From assembly GCF_014199945.1 (NCBI RefSeq), contig NZ_JACHOR010000001.1:868001-932000 (forward strand): DNA of 64,000 bases, in the 5' to 3' direction. Under the pieces are notes generated by a model. That model had not been told where the DNA came from and did no database searches. It worked only from the letters and a program-made list of their open reading frames with translations. Shown here in pieces: positions 47,491-57,632 of the stretch. Position 1 is the first letter of the stretch. Each line of letters starts with the position of its first letter. The stretch is from Brevundimonas variabilis (GTDB taxonomy: Bacteria; Pseudomonadota; Alphaproteobacteria; Caulobacterales; Caulobacteraceae). A program made the translations under genes and the position numbers.

Positions 47491-50400
47491 TCAGGTCTCG
47501 ATACCCAAGGCTGCCTTGACCTGATCGATCAGGCCACCCTCATCAGGCGAGAGTTCAAGGCTGGACTGCTGCTCTTTCAACTGAGCCCGCCAAGCCTTCT
47601 TGTCGCTGTAGAGGCGAGCGACCCATTCGGCGAAGGACTGGCCGCCATCGTCACGCTGGCCGACCGCGATTGCAGGGTTTGTCGCGAGCCCGAGCCGGAC
47701 CGCAACATGGTCGGTCATGACCGTTGGCACACCGGCACGCACAGCTTCAACGACTCCCGCCGGGTAGTGGCGGGAGAAGCGGTCTGGAGCCAGAACCACG
47801 CGCGTCTGCCCCAGAACCTCGACCAGCTGCACGTCATCAAGGGCCCCCAGCATCTCGATGCGATCGCCGAAGCGTTGCCGGAAATCATCGGAGAGACCGT
47901 CGTTCCACTGGCCAGCGAGGGTCAGCCTGACACCGTCCAAGTCGCCGAGTCGGGGCCAGATATCGCGCAGCACCCATTCCAGGGCGTCATGGGACGGGCT
48001 GGAGAAATCGTGAACGCCGCCAACGAACAGGATCCGGTTCCTGTCGGTGAATGACCGGTCGGGGATGGCGGTCCCGAGCACACGCGGCGAATGTCCGATC
48101 TCGACCACAGGACCGAGGCCGATCTGCTCGATCAGAGCCCGATCTTGATGATCGACCGCAACCCAGTGATCCACGTCCGTCGCATGGGTCAGTTCGTCGT
48201 CCAGGGTCGAGAGTAGCCGGTGGCCGGGCTCGACCCCCTTGTCCAGTCGCAGCCGTTCGATCGCTTCAAGGCTGGACAGGGCTCCGACATCGCAGATGAC
48301 CTTGAGGCCAAAGCTGATCCTCGCCCATGCCACCGTAACGGCATGGGCCGACAGGGTAGAGGCCCCGCAGATCCAGAGATGGCTGTATCCGGCGGCATGG
48401 CGATGGAGGGTCTCGTCGAACGACTGCCCCGGCATCCATGCCCGGAAGACCTCGGCGCGAGGGTCCTTGTAGTGGTCGATCCCGACATCCGGCTTCAGGG
48501 CCAGAATGTCAAACGCGATATCCATCTCGGCAAGACGATCCAGAATAGCCTCCTGTCGTCCGGGCCCCGATCCCAGCCGCGCCGCCGGGATGCTGTCAGT
48601 GATCATCAGCACCCTGAACGGGCCAAACAGGGCGTCGCGTGATCTTGCCGCGCGTTCGGGAGGGGAAGGCGGCTGCATGGCCCTGAACCTGGCGGCGTGA
48701 GCGCTCTTCAGGTGCCTGCGGTTCCGCAGGGCACCGGTCATATTGGCGCTCGCGGGGCGACCCTTGGCAAAGGAAGCGTTCTCGTAATGCATGACGGCAA
48801 GTCCGGCATCGACAACAGTGACCTTGCCAAGGTCTCGCTTCATGCGAAGCGCGAAGTCGACGTCCTCGTAGTACCCCGGAGCAAAGCTGCCTTCGAACCC
48901 TGAAAGCGCTTCGAAATCCGATCGGCGAAAGGCGATGAAGCATCCGGACGCATAGTCGACCTCGATACGACGATTGCTCCGTAGACGGAACACGTCCATC
49001 CCCCGTCCGAAGCCCTCTGTATTGCCGAGACGGTCGATCGATGCGCCGACTTCCTGGAGTGTATCGTTCGGCAGAATGATCTTCGCGCCAAGAACGCCTA
49101 CTGAGGCGTCGCCGTCCAGGACGCCAAAAACCCGATCAAAGGCATCGGGCTGGACTTCGATGTCGTTGTTGACCACCAGGAAAACGTCGCCACGGGCTAG
49201 GGCCGCGCCGGAATTCACCGCTGCCGGGAAGCTGAAGGGCGCAGAGAGCTGTTCCACCCTGACCGAAGGCAGCGCGGCCAGAAGCGTGACAGTGTGATCC
49301 CGGCTTCCGTTGTCGATGACGATGATCTCGGTCTCGATCCCGCGACGTGACCTGAGGATCTCGATGGCGAAAGCGGCTGATTTCAGGAATCCGGCGGTCA
49401 GGTCGGCCTGGTTGAACACGGGCACGATCACGGACAGCCGCGGAGCCACGGCGGGCGGAATGGTGATCTCGCCGTCGATGATCTCCCCATAGGCGCGTCG
49501 GCCGCGTTTTTCGAACAGGGCGCGACCATCGTCCGGGGCGACGGTGCGTTCGGCGAGCGGAGGATTGACGCTCCAGCCGCGCGCCTGACCGACGAGAAGG
49601 AAATGTTCCAGACTGCTGGCGATGCCCAGCCGAGCCATCTCCTGAGCCACGAAGGGATATCGCTGGAGATAGTACCAGGGATTGAAGAAGGGGTTGGGTG
49701 GCCGACCTTCCCGGGCACCTTCGAAGACATAGTGCCATTCGGCCGATGGGACCCGGCCCTCGGCGATGGCCTGGCCGACATCGGGGTGGGTGTTGAGGTA
49801 GTAGTGCCGGTCGAAATCCGGACAGAAGGCGTTGCCGGCAGCCAGACCGATCCGAACGCAATGTTCCAGCGGGGAGGCGAACTGGCCCGATGCGATCTCC
49901 AGGGCAGCGCGCGGATTCTGGGAGAGGTAATAGTCCGGATCGAACAGGACCGAAGTTCGCCAGCCCGCAACCTGGCCGGCTTCAACGAAATGTCTGAAGG
50001 CCGGTGGATTACCGCTCCAGTCGCCGCTGTTCAGCGTCCGGTAGGCGTGATGACAAAACAGCGGATGGGGAGAGGCACCGGCGGCATCGCCCAGTCTCAG
50101 GAAGTCGAGGTAGGCCAGACCGTCAGGCGCAGTCCCGTCCAATCCCCGATCTTCGACCGAGCGATTCTGGCAGTAGGTCGGCTCGTTCCAGAGCCAGTGG
50201 GTCAGCAATCCGGCGAGCGCGGCATCCTGTGTATCTTCGAGCCATTCGCCGAGGGTGAAGGGTCCGGCTCGACGCACGGCAGCCAGACCCTCGCTGAACA
50301 GGGGCAGCATGACTGGAACCGGTGTATTGCGTCCGATCAGGGCTTCGAAATCCACTCCTTCCGGTCCACAGAACCGTCTGTTGCTGGGTTCATGAACAAA

Positions 50401-50883
50401 CGCATCAGTGTCGAAGGACACCAGGTCAAGGCCGGTCGCCTGGGCATCGCGCCGTGTGTCGACGATGCGCTTCAGGGCGACCAGGGCTTCAGGTGCAAAC
50501 GACGGCGTACCCAGGCCCTGAAGATCGGGGGATGTCACGGCTGCGAGTAAAAGCTCCGCCCATCCGACCTTCGGGGATGGCTGGTGATGCGGCAGGTGTC
50601 GGGCGAGCCAGAGGTCGGCATCTCGCAGGTCCGACCGGGAAAGCGTCGTTCCGCCCTTCAGAGTCCCTTCATCCACCAGAACATTCTGGATATTGCCGAA
50701 CTCCGCCGATGCCCCGATGACGGCGCAGAACTCCGCGAAGGGCCGGGTTTCCCAATAGGCAATCTGGGTGACAGGGTCATCGGGAGCGCGGCCGAGGAAG
50801 ACGACAAAAACCGCAGCCAGATCCGACAGGTCGACGCCGTGATCGCCCGATGCGGGTGTGCCTGCCCTTCGTTCGTCGCTCAC
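47491..50883 (-). CDS. Giant two-catalytic-domain glycosyltransferase (GT2 + GT4)
   Basis: An 1130-residue protein from GTG 50883. Residues about 18-65 (LAAVFVVFLGRAPDDPVTQI, then SAEF) resemble a DUF4214 unit. Residues about 272-445 contain four roughly 50-residue repeats with FDxxYYL cores (FDPDYYLSQNP, FDRHYYLNTHP, FNPWYYLQRYP). A GT2 domain runs about 482-720 (LSVIVPVFNQADLTAGFL, VVNNDIEV, and GYYEDVDFALRMKR). A GT4-like domain fills about 760-1130 (FRVLMITDSIPAARLGSGPG, RILFVGGVHDFSSPSHDALE, and YPAGVVEAVRAGVPTVMTD). It probably polymerises or branches the surface glycan by adding two sugars in turn. Confidence 0.88.
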   Translation of the reverse strand: MSDERRAGTPASGDHGVDLSDLAAVFVVFLGRAPDDPVTQIAYWETRPFAEFCAVIGASAEFGNIQNVLVDEGTLKGGTTLSRSDLRDADLWLARHLPHHQPSPKVGWAELLLAAVTSPDLQGLGTPSFAPEALVALKRIVDTRRDAQATGLDLVSFDTDAFVHEPSNRRFCGPEGVDFEALIGRNTPVPVMLPLFSEGLAAVRRAGPFTLGEWLEDTQDAALAGLLTHWLWNEPTYCQNRSVEDRGLDGTAPDGLAYLDFLRLGDAAGASPHPLFCHHAYRTLNSGDWSGNPPAFRHFVEAGQVAGWRTSVLFDPDYYLSQNPRAALEIASGQFASPLEHCVRIGLAAGNAFCPDFDRHYYLNTHPDVGQAIAEGRVPSAEWHYVFEGAREGRPPNPFFNPWYYLQRYPFVAQEMARLGIASSLEHFLLVGQARGWSVNPPLAERTVAPDDGRALFEKRGRRAYGEIIDGEITIPPAVAPRLSVIVPVFNQADLTAGFLKSAAFAIEILRSRRGIETEIIVIDNGSRDHTVTLLAALPSVRVEQLSAPFSFPAAVNSGAALARGDVFLVVNNDIEVQPDAFDRVFGVLDGDASVGVLGAKIILPNDTLQEVGASIDRLGNTEGFGRGMDVFRLRSNRRIEVDYASGCFIAFRRSDFEALSGFEGSFAPGYYEDVDFALRMKRDLGKVTVVDAGLAVMHYENASFAKGRPASANMTGALRNRRHLKSAHAARFRAMQPPSPPERAARSRDALFGPFRVLMITDSIPAARLGSGPGRQEAILDRLAEMDIAFDILALKPDVGIDHYKDPRAEVFRAWMPGQSFDETLHRHAAGYSHLWICGASTLSAHAVTVAWARISFGLKVICDVGALSSLEAIERLRLDKGVEPGHRLLSTLDDELTHATDVDHWVAVDHQDRALIEQIGLGPVVEIGHSPRVLGTAIPDRSFTDRNRILFVGGVHDFSSPSHDALEWVLRDIWPRLGDLDGVRLTLAGQWNDGLSDDFRQRFGDRIEMLGALDDVQLVEVLGQTRVVLAPDRFSRHYPAGVVEAVRAGVPTVMTDHVAVRLGLATNPAIAVGQRDDGGQSFAEWVARLYSDKKAWRAQLKEQQSSLELSPDEGGLIDQVKAALGIET

Positions 50884-51062
50884 TATGCTCTTCCCGGCGT
50901 GGCTGAGGCCGTGTCGTTAGCAGGGAAGTTTCCGGGAGGCGAGGCCGCCCTTCAAGTGGGGGAACGGCAATCCCGAAGATCATGCGGATGAACTTCTGCG
51001 GGAAAGCTGCCGTCATGGGTTAATGCAGGATTATGATATGCGGTCACCGGTCATAAATTTTG

Positions 51063-51090
51063 TTGCGATAGCGGTTTACCCGTCTATAGC
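51063..51090 (+). promoter_or_regulatory. Possible sigma-70-type promoter
   Basis: TTGCGA (51063-51068) and TATAGC (51085-51090) with a 16-bp spacer stand about 31 bp before the ATG of the coiled-coil gene, in a locally A/T-rich gap between divergent genes. Confidence 0.4.
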
Positions 51091-51121
51091 GTCCGCGCAG
51101 TCAACTGGTGGGGATGAGACT

Positions 51122-51646
51122 ATGACATCAGGCGCATTGGCACCTGACGACGAAGCCCTGGTGCGGGCAGCGCGTCGAATCGTCCGTCAATTCAATGTAT
51201 CGGCTGCCGAGCAGGGCGCGCCGATCCGGGTGCCGGAAATCAAGATACCGCCGGCGTCCGATCCGTCTTCCATGCGGATCATCGTTGACGACCTGGTCGC
51301 GCAGGTCAGCCATCTCCAGAACCTGTTTGTGGTTCGCGAGAGTACCTATGAGGCAGTGGTCGAGCGACTGGAACGCATGGTGGCCACGCTTGAAGGGCGT
51401 GTCGACGCCCTGACGTCGGACATCGACGACTTCCGACGCGGTCAATCCCTCGCACGACTGGCGGATGCGGACGAACTGGAACAGCTCAAGACTAGCGTGG
51501 CAGCCGAGGTCGGTCCGTTGATGGCGATGTGCCGGACCATGATCCTCGACGCCCAAGCCGCACGCGAACTTGTCGTCGGCGACATTCAGAAGGCCACAGC
51601 AATTCTGTCGGCCCCGCCGGGCGAGCCGTCAAGCCAGACGTCATGA
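51122..51646 (+). CDS. Coiled-coil protein coupled to a glycosyltransferase
   Basis: A 174-residue soluble protein from ATG 51122 (GGGGATGAG upstream). The first part is acidic and contains a proline-rich linker (IRVPEIKIPPASDPSS); the rest is heptad-rich helix (LVAQVSHLQNLFVVRESTYE, VERLERMVATLEGRVDALTS). It resembles helical regulators or scaffolds of polysaccharide systems but I do not recognise a family. Its stop overlaps the start of the glycosyltransferase (ATGA), so the two products are probably made together. An upstream in-frame start at 51023 would run through the likely promoter. Confidence 0.75.
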   Translation: MTSGALAPDDEALVRAARRIVRQFNVSAAEQGAPIRVPEIKIPPASDPSSMRIIVDDLVAQVSHLQNLFVVRESTYEAVVERLERMVATLEGRVDALTSDIDDFRRGQSLARLADADELEQLKTSVAAEVGPLMAMCRTMILDAQAARELVVGDIQKATAILSAPPGEPSSQTS

Positions 51647-52737
51647 GGGTCTTCCACTACTGCCCGTCGATCACTTCTCGTGATGCGATAGGCTATTCGA
51701 CAACTCGATTGCACAGGGCGCTCCTTACTGCTGGAGTCGAATCATATCTTGTGTGCGATCAGAACAGTCTTGTTAGAGCGCCTGCGGGAACCTTGACCGT
51801 TCAAGACTTGGCGTCATTGATGCCAGCGAAACAAGATGTCATCATATTTCACTACTCGTTCGCAGACCACAATGCGGATTTGATACTTGGGTATCGTGCC
51901 AAGGTAATTCTTGTTTACCACAATATCACGCCTGGACATTTCTTCCGTGCACATGGCCAAACTGGACTGGCTGACGCTTGTGATGCAGGTCGGGCCGCGC
52001 TGCCCGTTATCGTTCAAAGGGCTGACGTCTGTATTGGTGATTCCGACTACAATCGAGCTGAGTTCCCAATTGCTACTGGCAGGACTGAGTGCACTATACC
52101 TGTATTCTATAATGATCACCTGTTTCGTCCGGTTGCGGCTGACCATGAGCGTTTTCTGAGGTCTAGCGCCAATGGTGCTGTTAATCTGACCTTCATTGGT
52201 CGCCTCGTCCCGAACAAGCGGATCGACAATGTCATTCGGGTTGCCGGAGCGATCAAGAATACGATCGGAATGACCCCCCGCTTGAGGATCTTCGGCAAGA
52301 TCTGGGACCGGGAATATTTCCGGTATCTGGAAAGTATCGTGCTGGATCTTGGGCTGGAAACGAACGTCGTGTTCGAAGTCAACCAGCCGGGCTCGGAGCT
52401 GCGCTCGGCCCTCGCATCGTCCGACGCCTTTGTCACCATGAGCGAACACGAGGGCTTCATGGTGCCGCTGCTTGAGTCGTTTTCGGCGGGATGCCCCGTC
52501 GTCGGCATGAAGTCCACCGCGATCACCGAGACCTGCGGACCGGCCGGTGCCCTCCTGCCCACCGCGGACATAAACGCCGTGGCCGGGATGGCCGTGGCCC
52601 TGAAGCGTGACCGGGACAGCCGGATGGCGGTCATCCGGGCACAGAGCCAGCGCGCCCAGGCCTTTGCCGAGGGCCGGACATGGAACAAGTGGCGGATGAT
52701 CCTCGAAGACTTCGTCCCTCAGTTAAGGAACGCCTGA
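51643..52737 (+). CDS. GT4 glycosyltransferase with mosaic base composition
   Basis: A 364-residue GT-B enzyme starting MRVFHYCPSITSRDAIGYST. The acceptor half includes VILVYHNITPGHFFRAHGQT; the donor half has LTFIGRLVPNKRIDNVIRV and MSEHEGFMVPLLESFSAGCP, the GT4 EX7E region. The first half, to about 52190, is markedly lower in G+C (about 45% in a sampled line) than the second (about 68%). The join falls near the domain boundary, suggesting a recombinant gene with a swapped acceptor domain. Confidence 0.9.
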   Translation: MRVFHYCPSITSRDAIGYSTTRLHRALLTAGVESYLVCDQNSLVRAPAGTLTVQDLASLMPAKQDVIIFHYSFADHNADLILGYRAKVILVYHNITPGHFFRAHGQTGLADACDAGRAALPVIVQRADVCIGDSDYNRAEFPIATGRTECTIPVFYNDHLFRPVAADHERFLRSSANGAVNLTFIGRLVPNKRIDNVIRVAGAIKNTIGMTPRLRIFGKIWDREYFRYLESIVLDLGLETNVVFEVNQPGSELRSALASSDAFVTMSEHEGFMVPLLESFSAGCPVVGMKSTAITETCGPAGALLPTADINAVAGMAVALKRDRDSRMAVIRAQSQRAQAFAEGRTWNKWRMILEDFVPQLRNA

Positions 52738-52738
52738 T

Positions 52739-54334
52739 ATGCGTATCGCTTTCGACGGGGGATCCTTTCAGCAGGGGATCCTCGGGGGAATCCATAGCGT
52801 TGCCGTCAATTTCCTGAATGCCTGTCGGCGTCTGGATCCCGACTTCGACGTGATCCTGGTGCTGGACCCGCGGTTGGGGCCCGTGAACCCGCTTGCAATG
52901 GCCCAGCTGAACTGGACGCCGGACACCGTTTCGGCACCCGTGGGACCCGCCTATGGCGCCGACGCTGAGGGCCCTCTCGGGAGCCATAATCCGGCGGTCC
53001 GGTTCTTTGTGGACGGCAAGCTGTTCACACCGCATGCAACAACTGGAAGCGTAACCTATCGGGGCCCACGTCCGGAGCGGGAGTTCGTGATCCTGAGCCG
53101 TTCCACGCGCCCCGTCGACGTCGACGGAACGCCGGATAACCGCAAGCTGGGGATCGCAATCACGGGCATGATCCTGTCGGATGGCACCAAGACCCGGTCG
53201 ATCGACTATGATGACCGGCGCCTCCACCGCGGATTCGATGTCGTGGAGTCCTCGTTCCGCTGGACGGATGGTTGCGCCTTCGTCCCCGTCGCCCTGTTCG
53301 AGGACATGGGCGAGGAAATCAGTCTCCACCTGACCTACAATGCCTTCAACACCTATCCGCTGTCACCCGGTCGCCTGCTGGACGGGATGAAGACCCTGCG
53401 ACGCGAGGTCGAGGCATCGCGCAGGAGCATTGTCACCGACGATCTGTCCGCCCAGCTCCGGGATGCAGGATGCGAGTTCTATTTCGCGAATCATTTCATC
53501 CCGGCGCACATGCCCTATCAGAAGCGCGTGGCCTGGGCCTATGACCTGATCCCGGTTCTGTTCCCGCAGTTCTTCCATCCCGATGCACGCCGTAATTTCG
53601 ATGCGAACATCGACGTCTTCCGCGCCGCAGACCGGGTCTACACGATCTCTCACTCGACGCTGGATGACCTGGCCGAGACGCTGAATCTCGACCGCGATCA
53701 TCTTCGATACGCCGGGATTGCCGCCGACGTGAACATCTCGAAGCGTGAACCTGCGGCCGTGCAGAAGGTTCTGAAAACCTTCGGCCTCAAGAAGTCCGAA
53801 TACATCATCATGGTTTCGACCGTCGAGCCGCGCAAGAATCACCTGCGGCTGCTGGAGGCCTATCAGGCGCTCCGGAAGCGGGTCCCGAACTGTCCCAAGC
53901 TGGTCATGGTCGGGCAGATGGGCTGGGATTTCCAGGAAGTCCTGAACTATCGCGACTCCCATGGCCTCACGAACGAGGCGATGATCCTGTCCAATCTGTC
54001 GGTCGACGACCTGTCGTGCCTGTATACCGGGGCCCTGTTCTCGGTCTATCCGAGCGTCTACGAGGGCTTTGGCCTGCCGGTGGTCGAAAGCATGGCCTGC
54101 GGGACCCCTGTGTTGACGTCCAACGTCTCGAGCATGGCCGAGATTGCTGCTGATGCAGCGCTGACGGTCGATCCCTACGACGTCGCGGCGATCGCCCAGG
54201 GACTGTTCAAGATGACCACGGACGCCGGTCTGCGGACGAACCTGAGGATCAAGGGCGACAAGCGTTGCCAGGACTACACCTGGGACCGCACCGCCCAGCT
54301 GATCCTTGATGACCTCGAGAGCCTGGCGAACTGA
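52739..54334 (+). CDS. GT4 glycosyltransferase with inserted domain
   Basis: A 531-residue enzyme starting MRIAFDGGSFQQGILGGIHS. Residues about 85-215 (NPAVRFFVDGKLFTPHA through ISLHLTYNAFNTYPLSPGR) interrupt the usual acceptor domain and look beta-rich, perhaps a carbohydrate-binding insertion. The GT4 donor site is VSTVEPRKNHLRLLEAYQAL and YEGFGLPVVESMACGTPVLTS. It starts one base after the preceding GT stop, and its own stop overlaps the next start (TGATG), so three GT genes form an operon. Confidence 0.9.
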   Translation: MRIAFDGGSFQQGILGGIHSVAVNFLNACRRLDPDFDVILVLDPRLGPVNPLAMAQLNWTPDTVSAPVGPAYGADAEGPLGSHNPAVRFFVDGKLFTPHATTGSVTYRGPRPEREFVILSRSTRPVDVDGTPDNRKLGIAITGMILSDGTKTRSIDYDDRRLHRGFDVVESSFRWTDGCAFVPVALFEDMGEEISLHLTYNAFNTYPLSPGRLLDGMKTLRREVEASRRSIVTDDLSAQLRDAGCEFYFANHFIPAHMPYQKRVAWAYDLIPVLFPQFFHPDARRNFDANIDVFRAADRVYTISHSTLDDLAETLNLDRDHLRYAGIAADVNISKREPAAVQKVLKTFGLKKSEYIIMVSTVEPRKNHLRLLEAYQALRKRVPNCPKLVMVGQMGWDFQEVLNYRDSHGLTNEAMILSNLSVDDLSCLYTGALFSVYPSVYEGFGLPVVESMACGTPVLTSNVSSMAEIAADAALTVDPYDVAAIAQGLFKMTTDAGLRTNLRIKGDKRCQDYTWDRTAQLILDDLESLAN

Positions 54335-55548
54335 TGCGTATCGCCGTCTTCGCGACCTATGACGTAAGCCCCGGAGAGAACGGTGGCGAAGCGCGTTATC
54401 TCTCGCTCTATTCGCGCCTTGCGAAGACGCATCAGGTTCGCATCGTCGCCTATCATTCCAATACGAACCGGGACGTTTCGACCGAGCGACTCAGCAAAAA
54501 TCTCACCAACGTCGTCTGCGGCATTTCCGAACGGGACAAGGCGCGCCTGCATTCGCTCTTCACGCAGACCGCGCGCTACCTGCACGACATCCTCTGCATC
54601 GAGGAATACGGATTCAGCGACTCCTTCCGCACCGAGGTCCGCTCGGCCATCGACTGGGCTGATGCCGTGGTCGTGTCCACGCCCTTTCTCGCGCCCTTCA
54701 TCGTCCCGCAGTGCCGGCGCAGCCAGCTGAAGGTGCACGAGACCCACAACGTCGAGGCAGACGCCAAGGCCAGCTACCTCAAAGGAAGCCGCAGCCCGGC
54801 ACTGATCCCGATTTTCCAGAAGCAGGTGGAGGATGCCGAGGGTTTGGCCGTCCGCTCCGCCGACGTCGTGGTCGCGGTGAGCGAGGGGGATGCCCGCCGG
54901 TTCGAAACGCTCTATCCGGTGCCCGCAGGGCGGGTCGTCGTCGTGCCCAATGGCGTGACGTCAGCCGATTACGACGATGTCCCGGTCGCGGCGGTCGAGC
55001 AGATGCGGGCTGCAATCGATGCTCCCGAGGGGATCGGCATCTTCATCGGTAGCGCCTATGGCCCGAACGTCGACAGCTACAAACAGGCGCGTCTCTGGCT
55101 GGACGCAGCCGGCTTTCGCGGCAAGGTCATCATCCTGGGTCGGATGATCGAGGCCCGCGACGACAGTTGGCCGGCCGTGGGTTTTGCCGAGCAGTGGCTC
55201 GGTTTCGTCGACCTCGAGTCGAAGATCCTGCTCATGAAGTCGGCGGATTTCGCTCTGCAGATTGTCACGTCCGGGGGCGGAACAAACCTCAAGGTATTCG
55301 AATACATGGCTGCGGGATTGCCGATCGTCGCCAACGTCTTCGGCACTCGGGGCGTGGCGGATGACGGCTGGTCCCTGGATGCCGATGATGTCGAGAAGCT
55401 GAAGGCGATCGTGGCGGACCGGGCGTGGTCGGGCCCCGCCGGCGTTTCTGCGGCCCGAAAGGCGCAGGACGTGGTTCGGCGAGACTACGATTGGGATGTG
55501 CTGGCGCGGAAGTATGAGGGCGTGTTTTTGCCTGCCGCAGTCGTCTAG
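54334..55548 (+). CDS. GT4-type glycosyltransferase
   Basis: A 404-residue GT-B protein starting MRIAVFATYDVSPGENGGEA, with VHETHNVEADAKASYLKGS, VSEGDARRFETLYPVPAGRV, VPNGV and GIFIGSAYGPNVDSYKQARL. The donor region is SGGGTNLKVFEYMAAGLPIV. The pattern fits WsaF/GT4 sugar transferases of surface polysaccharides. It ends the three-gene operon and is followed by a strong hairpin. Confidence 0.9.
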   Translation: MRIAVFATYDVSPGENGGEARYLSLYSRLAKTHQVRIVAYHSNTNRDVSTERLSKNLTNVVCGISERDKARLHSLFTQTARYLHDILCIEEYGFSDSFRTEVRSAIDWADAVVVSTPFLAPFIVPQCRRSQLKVHETHNVEADAKASYLKGSRSPALIPIFQKQVEDAEGLAVRSADVVVAVSEGDARRFETLYPVPAGRVVVVPNGVTSADYDDVPVAAVEQMRAAIDAPEGIGIFIGSAYGPNVDSYKQARLWLDAAGFRGKVIILGRMIEARDDSWPAVGFAEQWLGFVDLESKILLMKSADFALQIVTSGGGTNLKVFEYMAAGLPIVANVFGTRGVADDGWSLDADDVEKLKAIVADRAWSGPAGVSAARKAQDVVRRDYDWDVLARKYEGVFLPAAVV

Positions 55549-55552
55549 TCCA

Positions 55553-55577
55553 ATCCCGTCAGACGTGCTGACGGGAT
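55553..55577 (+). terminator. Strong hairpin after the GT operon
   Basis: ATCCCGTCAG-acgtg-CTGACGGGAT is a perfect 10-bp stem just after the last GT stop. The T run (CTTTTTA) comes only about 12 bases later, so it may end transcription inefficiently or shape the gmd leader. A second inverted repeat GTGCCG/CGGCAC lies at 55603-55618. Confidence 0.45.
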
Positions 55578-55627
55578 CCTAAGATAAACTTTTTACCCTG
55601 TTGTGCCGAACCCGGCACGCCCTTTAA

Positions 55628-56653
<1,026 letters not shown>

Positions 56654-56657
56654 GCCT

Positions 56658-57632
56658 GTGCCCCTGTCCCCGGCCGGTGAAACGGCGACGCGCGTCCTGA
56701 TCACCGGCGCGTCGGGGTTCGTGGGTCGGCGGCTGGCCCGACGGCTGTCGGTCGAGGGGGCCGGGTACGAAGTCCTTTCCCTGGGCGGTCCGGGCCATGC
56801 GGACCAGGGTCGGGTCGTCGACCTGACCGACGCCGCAGCGACGGCGGATGTCGTGGCCGAACTCCGGCCGGACGCGATCGTTCACCTGGCCGCCTTCTCC
56901 TCGGTGGGGCAGGGCGCAGGTCGGCCGCACGAGGTCTGGGCGTCGAATTTCGATGCCACGCGCAATCTTGTCGAGGCCGCCTCTGCGCTGGAACAGCCGC
57001 CTCGATTCGTCTTTGCCTCGACGGCCGAAGTCTATGGCCGAGGGTTCAACGACGGGCCCCGCGATGAGGACGCCGCCCTCGCCCCGGCCTCGACCTATGC
57101 CCGCTCGAAGGTCGCCTGCGAGTACATGCTGACCGATCTGGCGGCATCGCTGGATGTCGTGATCCTGCGGCTGTTCAACCATACCGGCCCTGGCCAGGGC
57201 GAAGCCTTCGTGGTTCCGACCCTGGCGGCGCAGCTCGCGCGGCTGGACCCGGCTGTGGCGGGAGAGGTCCGGGTCGGAAATCTCGAGGCCTGCCGTGACT
57301 TCACCGATGTCGAGGACATGGTCGATGCCTACGCCGCCGTCCTGGCCGATCCGGACGGCGCGGCCGGCGTGCGCATATATAATGTCGGTTCGGGCCGGAC
57401 CCGTTCGATCCAGTCCGTCCTGGACGTCCTGATTCGTCACCATGGCGGCGAGGTCGTCGTGACACAGGACCCGGCGCGCATGCGGGCCTCGGATGTGCCG
57501 GTCAACCCGGGCGTCTTCGATCGCTTCCGCGGCCGCTACGGCTGGGCCCCCGTCCGCGACTTCGATGCGACGATTGCCGCCATCTATGATCACGAGCGGG
57601 GACGGGCGCAGGGTGCCTCGCAGGGAGCGTGA
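56658..57632 (+). CDS. rmd: GDP-6-deoxy-D-mannose (GDP-D-rhamnose) reductase
   Basis: A 324-residue SDR protein starting with GTG 56658. ATRVLITGASGFVGRRLARR is the NADPH site, SYxxxK appears as STYARSKVACEY, and LRLFNHTGPGQGEAFVVPTL plus CRDFTDVEDMVDAY are the Rmd signatures (as opposed to GMER/Fcl). It should reduce the Gmd product to GDP-D-rhamnose. It is 4 bp after gmd, and its stop overlaps the start of the next gene. Confidence 0.88.
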   Translation: MPLSPAGETATRVLITGASGFVGRRLARRLSVEGAGYEVLSLGGPGHADQGRVVDLTDAAATADVVAELRPDAIVHLAAFSSVGQGAGRPHEVWASNFDATRNLVEAASALEQPPRFVFASTAEVYGRGFNDGPRDEDAALAPASTYARSKVACEYMLTDLAASLDVVILRLFNHTGPGQGEAFVVPTLAAQLARLDPAVAGEVRVGNLEACRDFTDVEDMVDAYAAVLADPDGAAGVRIYNVGSGRTRSIQSVLDVLIRHHGGEVVVTQDPARMRASDVPVNPGVFDRFRGRYGWAPVRDFDATIAAIYDHERGRAQGASQGA

